Shown here: positions 1 to 7,635 of the stretch, one piece after another | How positions within the stretch are numbered: position 1 is the first letter of the stretch | Layout: every line of letters begins with the position of its first letter | The notes under the pieces: generated by a model | Told to the model about the DNA's origin: nothing | The model's input: only the letters and a program-made list of their open reading frames with translations | Database searches by the model: none | NCBI GenBank assembly: GCA_963837395.1 | Contig: CAWINI010000001.1 | Span: 1-64,000 of the forward strand | Reading direction: 5' to 3' | DNA length: 64,000 nt | From: CAVZQN01 sp963837395 | Lineage (GTDB): Bacteria; Acidobacteriota; HRBIN11; JAKEFK01 | Made by a program: the position numbers and the translations under genes

Positions 1-60
1 CTTGATATCAACAATGAAGCGGTTGCGATAGCGTTTGTCTTTCCGAATGGTGACGCCCAT
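1..60 (-). CDS. N-terminus of probable tyrosine recombinase/integrase (partial)
   Basis: Twenty codons are visible on the minus strand from an ATG at 60-58 to the window edge, with no stop. The peptide starts MGVTIRKDKRYRNRFIVDI, basic and beta-strand-like, as at the N-terminal arm-binding end of many phage and island integrases. The gene reads away from a tRNA-Lys gene 160 bases upstream, the usual place for an island integrase. No catalytic residues are in view, so the family call is inference from a short N-terminus plus context. The upstream gap carries the direct repeat AATGCAAACA at 130-139 and 142-151, a possible arm-type binding site. Confidence 0.5.
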   Translation of the reverse strand, partial: MGVTIRKDKRYRNRFIVDIK

Positions 61-129
61 TTGTTTCGTATCCCTGGCTTGCAAAAATGACGTGACCCTC
101 TGCCAGTTTGTTATTTCCACAGTAAACAA

Positions 130-151
130 AATGCAAACAACAATGCAAACA
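130..151. repeat. Two 10-bp direct repeats upstream of the integrase start
   Basis: AATGCAAACA occurs at 130-139 and again at 142-151, spaced 12 bp apart, between the putative integrase start (60) and the tRNA-Lys 3' end (224). Closely spaced direct repeats here are compatible with recombinase arm-type sites or a regulator site. This is inference from position only. Confidence 0.3.
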
Positions 152-223
152 GGAAAATTGCCTCGAATTTTGGTCTTTGCGAGGAGAGTTATTTTGGGTT
201 ATCTGCCGACGAGGATTTAAAAG

Positions 224-296
224 TGAGCCGTGTTGGACTCGAACCAACGACCCTCTGCTTAAAAGGCAGATGCTCTACCAACTGAGCTAACGGCTC
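224..296 (-). tRNA. tRNA-Lys (anticodon UUU)
   Basis: The reverse complement of 224-296 folds into a full 73-nt cloverleaf: acceptor stem GAGCCGT/ACGGCTC with discriminator A, D arm GCTC/GAGC, anticodon stem TCTGC/GCAGA with loop CTTTTAA (anticodon TTT), a 5-nt variable loop, and T arm GTTGG/CCAAC with loop TTCGAGT. CCA is not encoded. The 3' end points toward the putative integrase, so this tRNA is a plausible island attachment site. Confidence 0.96.
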
Positions 297-422
297 GTTC
301 TTAGTTAAGAGGCCGGAGATTGGATCAACCAGTGGTTATCCGAAGACAGACATAATCGCACACGGGGTTAAAAACGTCAACGAGAAGATACAATCGAAAA
401 CGGCAATTCTGTACGTACATTA

Positions 423-1295
423 ATGATGCGAAATTCTTGTGTGCTTATTGCGCTGTTGATTTGTTCAATTGCATCCGGATCTGCGTTCGGCACATACGAC
501 ATCATTGACATACATGCTCACATCGGAAACTTTCGTGGATATGATCTTAGCCTGCAAAACCTGCTTCAAAATATGCAGCATTATGGAATCGAGCTGGCTC
601 TGATTTCAAACATCGAAGCTGCACAGCTTTCAGGAATTACTCCAGACAAATCAGAACCAGAAGCCAATGAAAAAACAGCAGATGCAGTCACAAAGAATTC
701 GGGAACATTGCGCGGTTTGGTGTGGGTTCGTCCCAATGACGGCTCTCCACAAGTGATCGAAAAATTTCTAACTCAAAAACTCCCTGATGGTAGTCCAGTT
801 TTTGTTGGAATGAAATTTCATCCAGAAATGAATCACTTCAAAGCTGATGATGAAAGCGTCGATGCTTATTTAGATCTTTGTGCTAAGTATCAGATACCAG
901 CTGTTTTTCATTGTGGAAGATCGCCATCCAATTCATCGCCTGAACGTATTTACAATATTGCCAAAAGACATGCCGAAGTTCCAATCGTTCTTTATCACAT
1001 GGGTGCGTTTGGACCGCATGAACTTGCAATTAGAATTGCGGAACAAGCCTTTAAAAATCAGGATGCGAAGTTGTATCTAGAAACTGCGCAAGTAGATCCT
1101 GTTTCAGTTCTGAAGGCAATCCGAACAATCGGCAGTGATCATGTGTTATTTGGAACTGATGCCTGTTATTACGGGAAGAATCATTACTCGAGTTATGAAA
1201 AATTGCTTGATGTTTTGAAAAAAGAGTTGAAGAAAGAAGATTTGGAGAATGTGTTGAGCCTTAATGCAAAAAAGATGTTTAAGCTCGCGAAATAA
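423..1295 (+). CDS. Secreted amidohydrolase-family metal-dependent hydrolase
   Basis: A 290-residue protein with an N-terminal signal peptide (hydrophobic to about residue 22). The mature part shows TIM-barrel amidohydrolase (Amidohydro_2/TatD-like) landmarks: a DIHAHIG metal motif with HxH at 31-33, GMKFHP near 129-133, His163 in VFHCG, His192 in YHMG, and the terminal metal/catalytic Asp246 in FGTDACYYG. The set fits a mononuclear or binuclear metal hydrolase exported from the cytoplasm. Substrate cannot be told. Two adjacent ATGs (423, 426) are possible starts. The gene stands alone; a GC-rich palindrome (1337-1353) follows it. Confident for superfamily, not for reaction. Confidence 0.85.
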   Translation: MMRNSCVLIALLICSIASGSAFGTYDIIDIHAHIGNFRGYDLSLQNLLQNMQHYGIELALISNIEAAQLSGITPDKSEPEANEKTADAVTKNSGTLRGLVWVRPNDGSPQVIEKFLTQKLPDGSPVFVGMKFHPEMNHFKADDESVDAYLDLCAKYQIPAVFHCGRSPSNSSPERIYNIAKRHAEVPIVLYHMGAFGPHELAIRIAEQAFKNQDAKLYLETAQVDPVSVLKAIRTIGSDHVLFGTDACYYGKNHYSSYEKLLDVLKKELKKEDLENVLSLNAKKMFKLAK

Positions 1296-1336
1296 CAAGT
1301 TGATCACTTGAACAAAGATTAATTGCTAACAACTCA

Positions 1337-1359
1337 GCCGGCGAGCCGCCGGCGTTACA
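1337..1359. repeat. GC-rich palindromic intergenic repeat (copy a)
   Basis: GCCGGCG-AGC-CGCCGGC: perfect 7-bp arms with a 3-nt loop at 1337-1353, then GTTACA. The same 17-mer recurs at 50689-50705, followed there by CTACA. It belongs to a group of similar hairpins elsewhere in the window (6640, 22284, 24039, 24066, 30258, 36374) that differ in stem bases but share size and placement. Confidence 0.75.
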
Positions 1360-1442
1360 AACTCCCAATCGGCGCCACAAATTGCTATCTTGCCTTCCGG
1401 AAAATCTTGTCTTAACCTAATCCCTTCCAAGGGAGTCTATTG

Positions 1443-3494
1443 ATGAAAAAACTCTTTTTGTTTTCGGGCCTCTTTTTGTTCTTTGCATCAATTTGTTTTT
1501 CACAAACAAAGCGCAATCTGATGATCGATGATTACTTCAAAATCCAGCAGCTGGATGAAACCTCCATTTCACCTGACGGCAAATGGGTTGTTTATGTTGT
1601 GAGAAGTTTCGATCTAAAAAAAGACAAATCAAATAAAGATCTGTACATGGTTCCTGCTGCTGGCGGTGATGCAATCCGGTTAACATCAAATGAAAAAAAT
1701 GATTCAAAGCCGAAGTGGAGTCCGGACAATCGTTATCTTGCATTTCTTTCCAGCCGAGGTAAGAAGGCGCAAGTTTTCCTGTTGAATCGCAGCGGCGGTG
1801 AAGCGCTTCAACTTACGGATGTGAAACAAGGCGTGAGTGATCTTGAATGGTCCCCCGATAGTAAAAAGCTGGCAATTATCGTAACGGACAAAGATCCGGA
1901 TGAACAGGATGAATCTGAGAAAGCATCCAGCGATGAAGATAAAGCAAAAACCGAAAAACCGATTGTGATTACCCGTCTTCAATTCAAACGCGATGGACAA
2001 GGCTATCTAAAAGAACTTTACAGCCACATTTATACAATTGATATCACTTCGAAAAGTTTAAAGCAGATCACATCCGGTAATTTTGATGATTCCTGGCCGA
2101 AGTGGAGTCCGGATGGCAAAAGCATTTTGTTTGTAAGCAATCGTACAGACAATCCTGATGGGAATCGCAACAACGATTTGTTTTTGGTTCCAGCTGAAGG
2201 TGGTGAACTTAAAAAGTTAACAACCAATCCCGGTGGTGATGAAAATCCATCATGGAGTCCGGATGGAAAATGGATCACATATCAAACCACGGTAAAACCT
2301 GATCTGATGTGGTACGACACTAACCTGGTTGCGGTAATTCCCTCAACAGGAGGCGAACCGAAAATTCTAACTCGCGAACTGGATCGGAACGGAACTTATC
2401 CTGTATTCGGGCCTGATAATAAAACGATTTACTTCCTGCTGGAAGACCACGGAACGGATCGCCTTGCAAGCATACCTGCATCTGGTGGAACTGTGAATCG
2501 CGACATCGTTGGCGAAAATGAAATTTCAGATTTTGATATCGCACCGGATATGACAATTGCATTTCTGGCAACACATCCTGATTTGCCCGATGAAGTATTT
2601 ATATGGAGTCCGAAATCAAAATCGAAACAGATCACATTTACAAATGCAAAAGTTCTTGAACCGGTCCAACTTGGCAAGCTGGAACGAATTCAGTTCAAAA
2701 GTAAAGATGGTACACCCGTGGAAGGCTTCGTCATTCTTCCACCAGGTTTCGATCAATCCAAAAAATATCCGCTGATTTTGCGGATTCATGGTGGTCCGGT
2801 TTCACAATATCAAGAAGGTTTTTCTTTTGAATGGCAAATCTTAGCTGCGAATGGCTATGTGGTTGTTAGTGTGAATCCTAGAGGTTCATCCGGATATGGT
2901 GAGGAATTTTGCAAAGCAATCTGGGCCGATTGGGGAAATAAAGATTTTGAAGATGTAATGGCCGGTGTGGATTATGTAGTTTCGAAAGGTTATGTTGATC
3001 CGGAAAAAATGGGAGTTGGTGGATGGAGTTATGGCGGAATTCTCACCGATTATGTCATCACTAAAACCACACGCTTCAAGGCCGCAATTGCAGGTGCAAG
3101 CGAAGCAAATCATTTCGCAGGATATGGCACTGATCATTATCAGTATGAATGGGAAAAAGAATTGGGATTACCGTGGGAAAATTTTGAGCTGTATCACAAA
3201 ATGTCTGCCTTTTTCAGTGTCGGAAAAGTAAAGACGCCAACATTATTTGTTTGCGGACAATCTGATTGGAATGTGCCATTGATTAATTCCGAACAAATGT
3301 ATCAAGCAGTGCGACGTTTGGGCATCGATACAATGCTGATTATCTATCCTGGTCAATCACATGGAATTGCAACACCTTCATATGTAAATGATCGGTTCGA
3401 AAGATATCTTGCATGGTACGGACATTATTTGCAGGGTTTGCCTGATAAAATTCCGCCAAAAGCGAAAGAAGAAGAGAAAAAGGAAACGAAGTAA
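1443..3494 (+). CDS. S9 family prolyl oligopeptidase-type serine peptidase, secreted
   Basis: About 683 residues: signal peptide (hydrophobic core to about residue 20), then an N-terminal propeller of WD40-like/PD40 strands with repeated W(S)PD(G/N/S) motifs (residues about 40-400), then a C-terminal alpha/beta-hydrolase. The nucleophile lies in GGWSYGG (Ser about 529), with Asp about 608 (CGQSDWNVP) and His about 640 (GQSHGI), the triad of dipeptidyl/acylaminoacyl peptidases. It probably degrades peptides in the periplasm. The ATG at 1443 is preferred over the in-frame TTG at 1440; GGGAG lies just upstream. The Lys/Glu-rich tail runs to a stop beside a strong hairpin at 3504-3524. Confidence 0.93.
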   Translation: MKKLFLFSGLFLFFASICFSQTKRNLMIDDYFKIQQLDETSISPDGKWVVYVVRSFDLKKDKSNKDLYMVPAAGGDAIRLTSNEKNDSKPKWSPDNRYLAFLSSRGKKAQVFLLNRSGGEALQLTDVKQGVSDLEWSPDSKKLAIIVTDKDPDEQDESEKASSDEDKAKTEKPIVITRLQFKRDGQGYLKELYSHIYTIDITSKSLKQITSGNFDDSWPKWSPDGKSILFVSNRTDNPDGNRNNDLFLVPAEGGELKKLTTNPGGDENPSWSPDGKWITYQTTVKPDLMWYDTNLVAVIPSTGGEPKILTRELDRNGTYPVFGPDNKTIYFLLEDHGTDRLASIPASGGTVNRDIVGENEISDFDIAPDMTIAFLATHPDLPDEVFIWSPKSKSKQITFTNAKVLEPVQLGKLERIQFKSKDGTPVEGFVILPPGFDQSKKYPLILRIHGGPVSQYQEGFSFEWQILAANGYVVVSVNPRGSSGYGEEFCKAIWADWGNKDFEDVMAGVDYVVSKGYVDPEKMGVGGWSYGGILTDYVITKTTRFKAAIAGASEANHFAGYGTDHYQYEWEKELGLPWENFELYHKMSAFFSVGKVKTPTLFVCGQSDWNVPLINSEQMYQAVRRLGIDTMLIIYPGQSHGIATPSYVNDRFERYLAWYGHYLQGLPDKIPPKAKEEEKKETK

Positions 3495-3495
3495 A

Positions 3496-3526
3496 TAAAA
3501 AAGGCCCCTGGGTTGGCCAGGGGCTT
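3496..3526. terminator. Intrinsic terminator hairpin, best on the minus strand
   Basis: Stem GCCCCTGG (3504-3511)/CCAGGGGC (3517-3524) with a 5-nt loop. On the minus strand the stem is followed by a run of T (complement of A at 3496-3502), a textbook terminator; on the plus strand only TTAGC follows. It may serve the S9 peptidase gene, but its polarity suggests it once ended the decayed minus-strand gene at about 3579-3740. Confidence 0.75.
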
Positions 3527-3578
3527 AGCACTTCTGCTGCTTCTTATCCAAAATCAACTCTGCTCGCGAATCTGCAAT

Positions 3579-3740
3579 TTACTGAGCCATTTCGTCCATC
3601 TTTTTCGTTATCTCGTCTTCCTTCTTTCTTCATCGCATCTTCGAGTTTCTTTTTGTCGCTGATTTCCTTGCACGTTCATTTCAAGATTCTTTTGTACTTT
3701 TCTCTGGCACCCGCCTTCTCGACCTCCTTCTAATTCAACA
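3579..3740 (-). pseudogene. Decayed small minus-strand gene (Lys/Glu-rich product)
   Basis: The minus strand between 3740 and 3579 reads like a gene remnant cut by frameshifts. One frame gives SDKKKLEDAMKK, then a shift gives EDEITKKMDEMAQ and a TAA at 3581-3579; upstream a further fragment VEKAGAREKYKRILK precedes a stop. AGAAGGAGG-like sequence lies near 3730. The charged, helix-rich composition and the correctly oriented terminator 60 bases downstream support a dead gene. The family is not identified, and chance cannot be excluded. Confidence 0.4.
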
Positions 3741-3822
3741 CATTAACGCGCGACAGTCATAAAGCAACTTGGCCACTGAGTGATATAATTTTTTCAAAAT
3801 CTCGGCGAGTTAGGTTAATTTT

Positions 3823-4051
3823 ATGAAAGCCGATTCTCCCTAAAACGTCACTCAATTGCTAAATGCGTGGCGTGATGGAGACAATGATGCGCTCGAAAAA
3901 CTCATTCCTGAAGAGCCGTATTGTGGAATTGAAATTTTTTGGCGGTCTAACGATGGACGAAATTGCCGAAGTAGAACAGCTCTCCAAACGAACTGCTGAA
4001 CGGGAATGGCGTAAAGCAAAAGCATGGCTCTACCATGCAATAAACGATTGA
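3823..4051 (+). pseudogene. ECF sigma factor (TIGR02999/Sig-70_X6 type) with a large internal deletion
   Basis: Two pieces of one sigma factor are fused by a deletion. From the ATG at 3823 the frame reads MKADSP, a stop, then NVTQLLNAWRDGDNDALEKLIPE, matching the start of the intact sigma factor at 44124-44702 (SPRSNVTELLIGWGKGDRSALDEMLP). At about 3905-3915 it jumps one frame to KSRIVELKFFGGLTMDEIAE and the region-4 helix-turn-helix, ending TGA at 4049-4051. Most of region 2, which contacts the -10 element and core polymerase, is missing. It sits directly before the kinase (gap of 1 base). Not functional as a sigma factor. Confidence 0.85.
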
Positions 4052-4052
4052 C

Positions 4053-6626
4053 ATGAGCGATCACAATTGGAAAGAAATCGATAAGCTGCTGGATGCTGCA
4101 TTTGAGCTTTCGCCGGAAAAACGGAAAGCTTTTTTGAACCAGGCATGCGGCGACAATCACGAATTAAGAAAAGAAGTTGAAGCGTTACTTTCCGCTGATG
4201 AACGGGCACAGAGTTTCATCGAAGCTCCTGCACTTGTACAGCACAGTGATCTGTTATCAAAAGATCAAGAATTATTTGATCATCCTTTCCCATTTACATT
4301 TGGTCATTATCAAGTACTGCATCAGATCGGAGAAGGCGGTATGGGAAAGGTGTACCTTGCTGAAGACAAAAGTCTTTCCCGAAAAGTCGCATTGAAAATT
4401 TTGCGTGGCGGATTTGCTAAAGAACCTGGCCGGCTGCAACGTTTCCAAAATGAAGCCCGTGCTGCTTCATCGTTAAATCATCCTAACATCCTCACAGTTT
4501 ATGAAACTGGTCAAGAAAATGGGATTCCGTTTATTGCGACAGAATATGTAGAAGGCAAAACGCTTCGAGTGCAACTGTCTTCCGGAAAAATAAGGATTCG
4601 AGACGCGGTTGAGATCGCAATTCAAATCTGCAGTGCCCTCGCTCCTGCACATGAAGCAGGAATTGTTCATCGAGATATCAAACCGGAGAACATCATGTTA
4701 CGGCCTGATGGAATTGTAAAAGTCCTGGACTTCGGTGTGGCGAAAATGATTCAGACCGCTGATTCCAATGAAGAAACTAAAACAAACATTACGATGGAAG
4801 GTGAAGTAATAGGCACCGTAAAATACATGTCGCCGGAACAAGTTAGAGGTCAATCTGTAGATGCACGATCCGATATTTTTAGCCTGGGCATTGTTTTGTT
4901 TGAAATGCTAACCGGTGCTCTTCCTTTTGAAGGCAAAACAAAGAGCGATGTAATTGCGGCAATACTTCACAACGAGATATCGGATATGGCGAATTATTTG
5001 CCGGATATTCCAAAGGAACTCGAAGCGATCATATTAAAAATGTTGCAGAAGGATCCTCAAGATCGATATCAAACTGAAAGGGAGTTATTGAAAGATTTAA
5101 AGCCGGTCAAACAGAGTCTGGATTCCTCTGCAGATACAGACAAAATTCATAAAGCTTCATCCAATCGACTTCCTCAAATCTCATTCAAGTTTCTTGCAGT
5201 CACTTTTGCAATCATTTTGGTAGCGTTAGCTGGTTATTATCAATTCAGAAATAGATCGGCAAACATTGAATCAATCGCTGTTTTGCCATTCATAAATGAA
5301 GGGAAGCAAAGCGAGCTGGAATATCTAACGGATGGCATTACGGAAACAATCATTCGGGGTCTTTCCAGGCATCAAAACTTAAAAGTAATGGCACAATCTA
5401 CAGTGTTTCGATACAAAAGAAAAGTAGTGGATGCACGTACTGTCGGAAAAGATCTCGGAGTTCAGGTAGTCTTGACCGGAAGAGTCATGCAAAAAGGAAA
5501 AGATCTTCAGATTACTTTGGAGCTTGCTGATGCGCGAGACAACAGTTATATCTGGAGCAATCAATACCATGGAAAAATCGACAATCTTCTTTCCATTCAA
5601 TCCGATATCGCGAACGATATTTCCAACAGGTTGTCAAACGGCGAAAAAGGAATTATTGCGGAACGGAGTACTGATAACGTAGAAGCATATAACCTTTATT
5701 TGAAAGGACGTTTCTTTTGGAACAAAAGGACAAAAGACGGACTCGAAAAAGCGATTGCACATTTCAGGCAAGCTTTAGATGTGGATCCGAGCTATGCACT
5801 GGCCTGGTCCGGATTGGCCGATTGTTATATATCGCAGACGTTCTACCAGTACTCCTCTCCGAAAGAAGCGATGCTGCTGGCAAAGGCCGCTGCAACGAAA
5901 GCGCTTGAAATTGATGAGTCACTGGCTGAAGCACATATTACGCTGGCACATGTCGCAGCAAATTTTGATTGGGATTGGAAAGCTTCTGAAAAAGAATTTA
6001 AGCGCGGTATTGAATTGAATCCGAATTATGCTACCGCTCATCAATGGTATGCGATGCATTATCTGATGCCAATTCCTAAATTTGATGATGCTCTTACAGA
6101 ATTAAAAAAGGCTCAGCAATTAGATCCACTATCGCCATTAATGACTTCGTTTCTAGGTGAGGCATTCTATTTCAGCCGGCGCTATAAGGAAGCTGAAAAT
6201 GAATGTCGAAAAGCGCTGGAGCTTGAACCCAATTTTCCTGTAGCACATTGGCATCTGGGACTTATTTACGAACAACAAGGTCTGTACGATGAAGCGATTG
6301 CTCAACACCGGAAGGCGATTGATCTTTCAGGTGGAAGTCCCAGGTTAATTGCAGCGCTCGGTCATGCCTTTGCAGTTGCTGGAAAACGAGAAGAGGCGTT
6401 GCAGGTAATTGAGCAACTCAATCAAAGAGAATATGTATCTGCTTTGGAAATTGCATCCATCTATTTAGCGCTTGGTGATCAGAAAAATGCGTTTGAATTT
6501 TTGGAGAAGGCTTTCAACGAGCGATCATTTCATATTACATATCTCAAGATACGGCCTGAATTCGATTCAATTCGAAATGATCCACGTTTTGAAAATTTGA
6601 TTCGCGGGATTGGTCTTGAAATTTGA
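4053..6626 (+). CDS. Transmembrane Ser/Thr protein kinase with TolB-like and TPR domains
   Basis: An 857-residue receptor-like Hanks-type kinase. Order: N-terminal alpha-helical region (1-80, with SPEKRKAFL and EVEALL motifs typical of this class); kinase domain about 85-355 with GEGGMGKVY loop (93-101), Lys115, HRD with Asp208, DFG at 226-228 and APE-like SPEQ; one membrane helix at about 380-397; a FlgO/TolB-like domain (IAVLPF...LTDGITE, about 407-520); and tetratricopeptide repeats to about 830. All catalytic residues are present. It follows a wrecked sigma-factor gene that in intact loci forms a sigma/kinase pair (compare 40714-44702). Its partner loss may leave it controlled from another promoter. 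Confidence 0.93.
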   Translation: MSDHNWKEIDKLLDAAFELSPEKRKAFLNQACGDNHELRKEVEALLSADERAQSFIEAPALVQHSDLLSKDQELFDHPFPFTFGHYQVLHQIGEGGMGKVYLAEDKSLSRKVALKILRGGFAKEPGRLQRFQNEARAASSLNHPNILTVYETGQENGIPFIATEYVEGKTLRVQLSSGKIRIRDAVEIAIQICSALAPAHEAGIVHRDIKPENIMLRPDGIVKVLDFGVAKMIQTADSNEETKTNITMEGEVIGTVKYMSPEQVRGQSVDARSDIFSLGIVLFEMLTGALPFEGKTKSDVIAAILHNEISDMANYLPDIPKELEAIILKMLQKDPQDRYQTERELLKDLKPVKQSLDSSADTDKIHKASSNRLPQISFKFLAVTFAIILVALAGYYQFRNRSANIESIAVLPFINEGKQSELEYLTDGITETIIRGLSRHQNLKVMAQSTVFRYKRKVVDARTVGKDLGVQVVLTGRVMQKGKDLQITLELADARDNSYIWSNQYHGKIDNLLSIQSDIANDISNRLSNGEKGIIAERSTDNVEAYNLYLKGRFFWNKRTKDGLEKAIAHFRQALDVDPSYALAWSGLADCYISQTFYQYSSPKEAMLLAKAAATKALEIDESLAEAHITLAHVAANFDWDWKASEKEFKRGIELNPNYATAHQWYAMHYLMPIPKFDDALTELKKAQQLDPLSPLMTSFLGEAFYFSRRYKEAENECRKALELEPNFPVAHWHLGLIYEQQGLYDEAIAQHRKAIDLSGGSPRLIAALGHAFAVAGKREEALQVIEQLNQREYVSALEIASIYLALGDQKNAFEFLEKAFNERSFHITYLKIRPEFDSIRNDPRFENLIRGIGLEI

Positions 6627-6639
6627 AGAAAAAGACGGT

Positions 6640-6665
6640 GGGCGGGTTCTAGACCCGCCCCTACA
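6640..6665. repeat. GC-rich palindromic intergenic repeat (copy b), possible terminator
   Basis: GGGCGGGT-TCTA-GACCCGCCC hairpin (6640-6660) followed by CTACA, between convergent genes (kinase, plus; secreted protein, minus). It resembles copies at 1337 and 50689 in having a GC stem plus a short (C/G)TACA-type tail. It lacks a T tract, so repeat rather than intrinsic terminator is preferred. Confidence 0.65.
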
Positions 6666-6668
6666 GCC

Positions 6669-7223
6669 CTACTCCAGATTAAAGGTGAAGCGCATATTGT
6701 AAGCGCCTGTAGCATTGATTCCGATGCGTTCCATGCTAACAAGCCCATGTGCATTGTAGTACTGTCCAACGCCGCCTAATACTACACGTGATGTATCTGT
6801 AGAACCCTCAAAACCCTCGGTAACGAGCCGATTCTTATCATTCAGCGCAAAATATTGCGTTGTTGCACGCTGAATTTTTTCACGGTCAAACTTTTCTGAA
6901 CCAACTAAAAATGAACCGCGGCAAAACCACGTTCCAATACTTCCACCTTGATCCGGCCCAAATGAACTTGGCTGGGCCTTTGTTCCACCTGATGGAATTG
7001 TCCCGCCCGGATAAATCTTTCCGTTCAAAACGAAAGTATCACCACGCTTAATTTGAGTTGCAGAACTGTCGTGAGCATTTAACGTGAACGTGTTTCCATC
7101 GCAAGCCACATCATAAGTTACAGTGTGGACCGCCTGCGCGGTTGTGGTGGCAGGCTGCGGCATAAAACTCATAAGTACCGCAACACTGGCCGCGACGAAA
7201 ACTGCCCATAAAACTTTCTTCAT
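6669..7223 (-). CDS. Secreted hypothetical protein
   Basis: A 184-residue protein with a clear signal peptide (MKK, hydrophobic to about residue 20, likely cut after the Ala-rich TTTAQA stretch at about 30). The mature part is rich in Gly, Thr and alternating hydrophobics (TYDVACDGNTFTLNAHD; RVVLGGVGQYYNAHG; YNMRFTFNLE), suggesting a small beta-barrel; it faintly recalls dirigent/allene-oxide-cyclase-like barrels but I cannot confirm that. Two Cys are present. It is convergent with the kinase gene and preceded by about 410 bases of non-coding DNA. Function unknown; export likely. Confidence 0.75.
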   Translation of the reverse strand: MKKVLWAVFVAASVAVLMSFMPQPATTTAQAVHTVTYDVACDGNTFTLNAHDSSATQIKRGDTFVLNGKIYPGGTIPSGGTKAQPSSFGPDQGGSIGTWFCRGSFLVGSEKFDREKIQRATTQYFALNDKNRLVTEGFEGSTDTSRVVLGGVGQYYNAHGLVSMERIGINATGAYNMRFTFNLE

Positions 7224-7635
7224 CGGTCCTCCAGTGTCAATTCAGGAAAAAAGGCCGAAGCAAAGCCTTCACCCATTGAACATAAGACGGTTTCGCTTAA
7301 CGCGAATTGCTTCTCCGTCAATTAACTAATCACGAAATTATCTATTTTTTTCCGCAATTCCGTGACTTCAGTGATTCCGTGATACAAAATTGCCGGAACG
7401 GCTGAAGGAATTGAAGGTTATCAAACCAGCCCCAATTGATAATCACCCAAACAGCCTCATCTTCATCTCCAGTCCCTAGTACTAATATCCGGCTAGGACT
7501 GTTGTAGTACGGCCAGTGTAATATGATTCAGAGCGTATGTAAAGATACGAGATATAGTGGAGAGAGGGTGATGTTAGTGGAAGATATTGAGATGATGCTA
7601 GATTCTGGATGCTAGATGCTAGGAATTGCAAGCGT
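7224..7635. other. Intergenic region, repeats only
   Basis: No supported gene. It contains a CACGAA/CCGTGA-type repeat cluster (about 7328-7382: ATCACGAAAT opposite two TTCCGTGA copies), the imperfect pair GTCCCTAG/CTAGGAC around 7472-7502, and the left arm of the GATGCTAGAT-type hairpin (about 7596-7622) just before the IS256 insertion. Confidence 0.5.
7596..7622. repeat. Left arm of a GATGCTAGAT-type inverted repeat, split by the IS
   Basis: Iterated GATGCTAGAT/TGGATGCTAG units. The last 18 bases, TGGATGCTAGATGCTAGG, are the exact reverse complement of the right arm at 9072-9096 beyond the IS. Before the IS landed the two arms were only about 22 bases apart and would have formed a hairpin. 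Confidence 0.75.
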
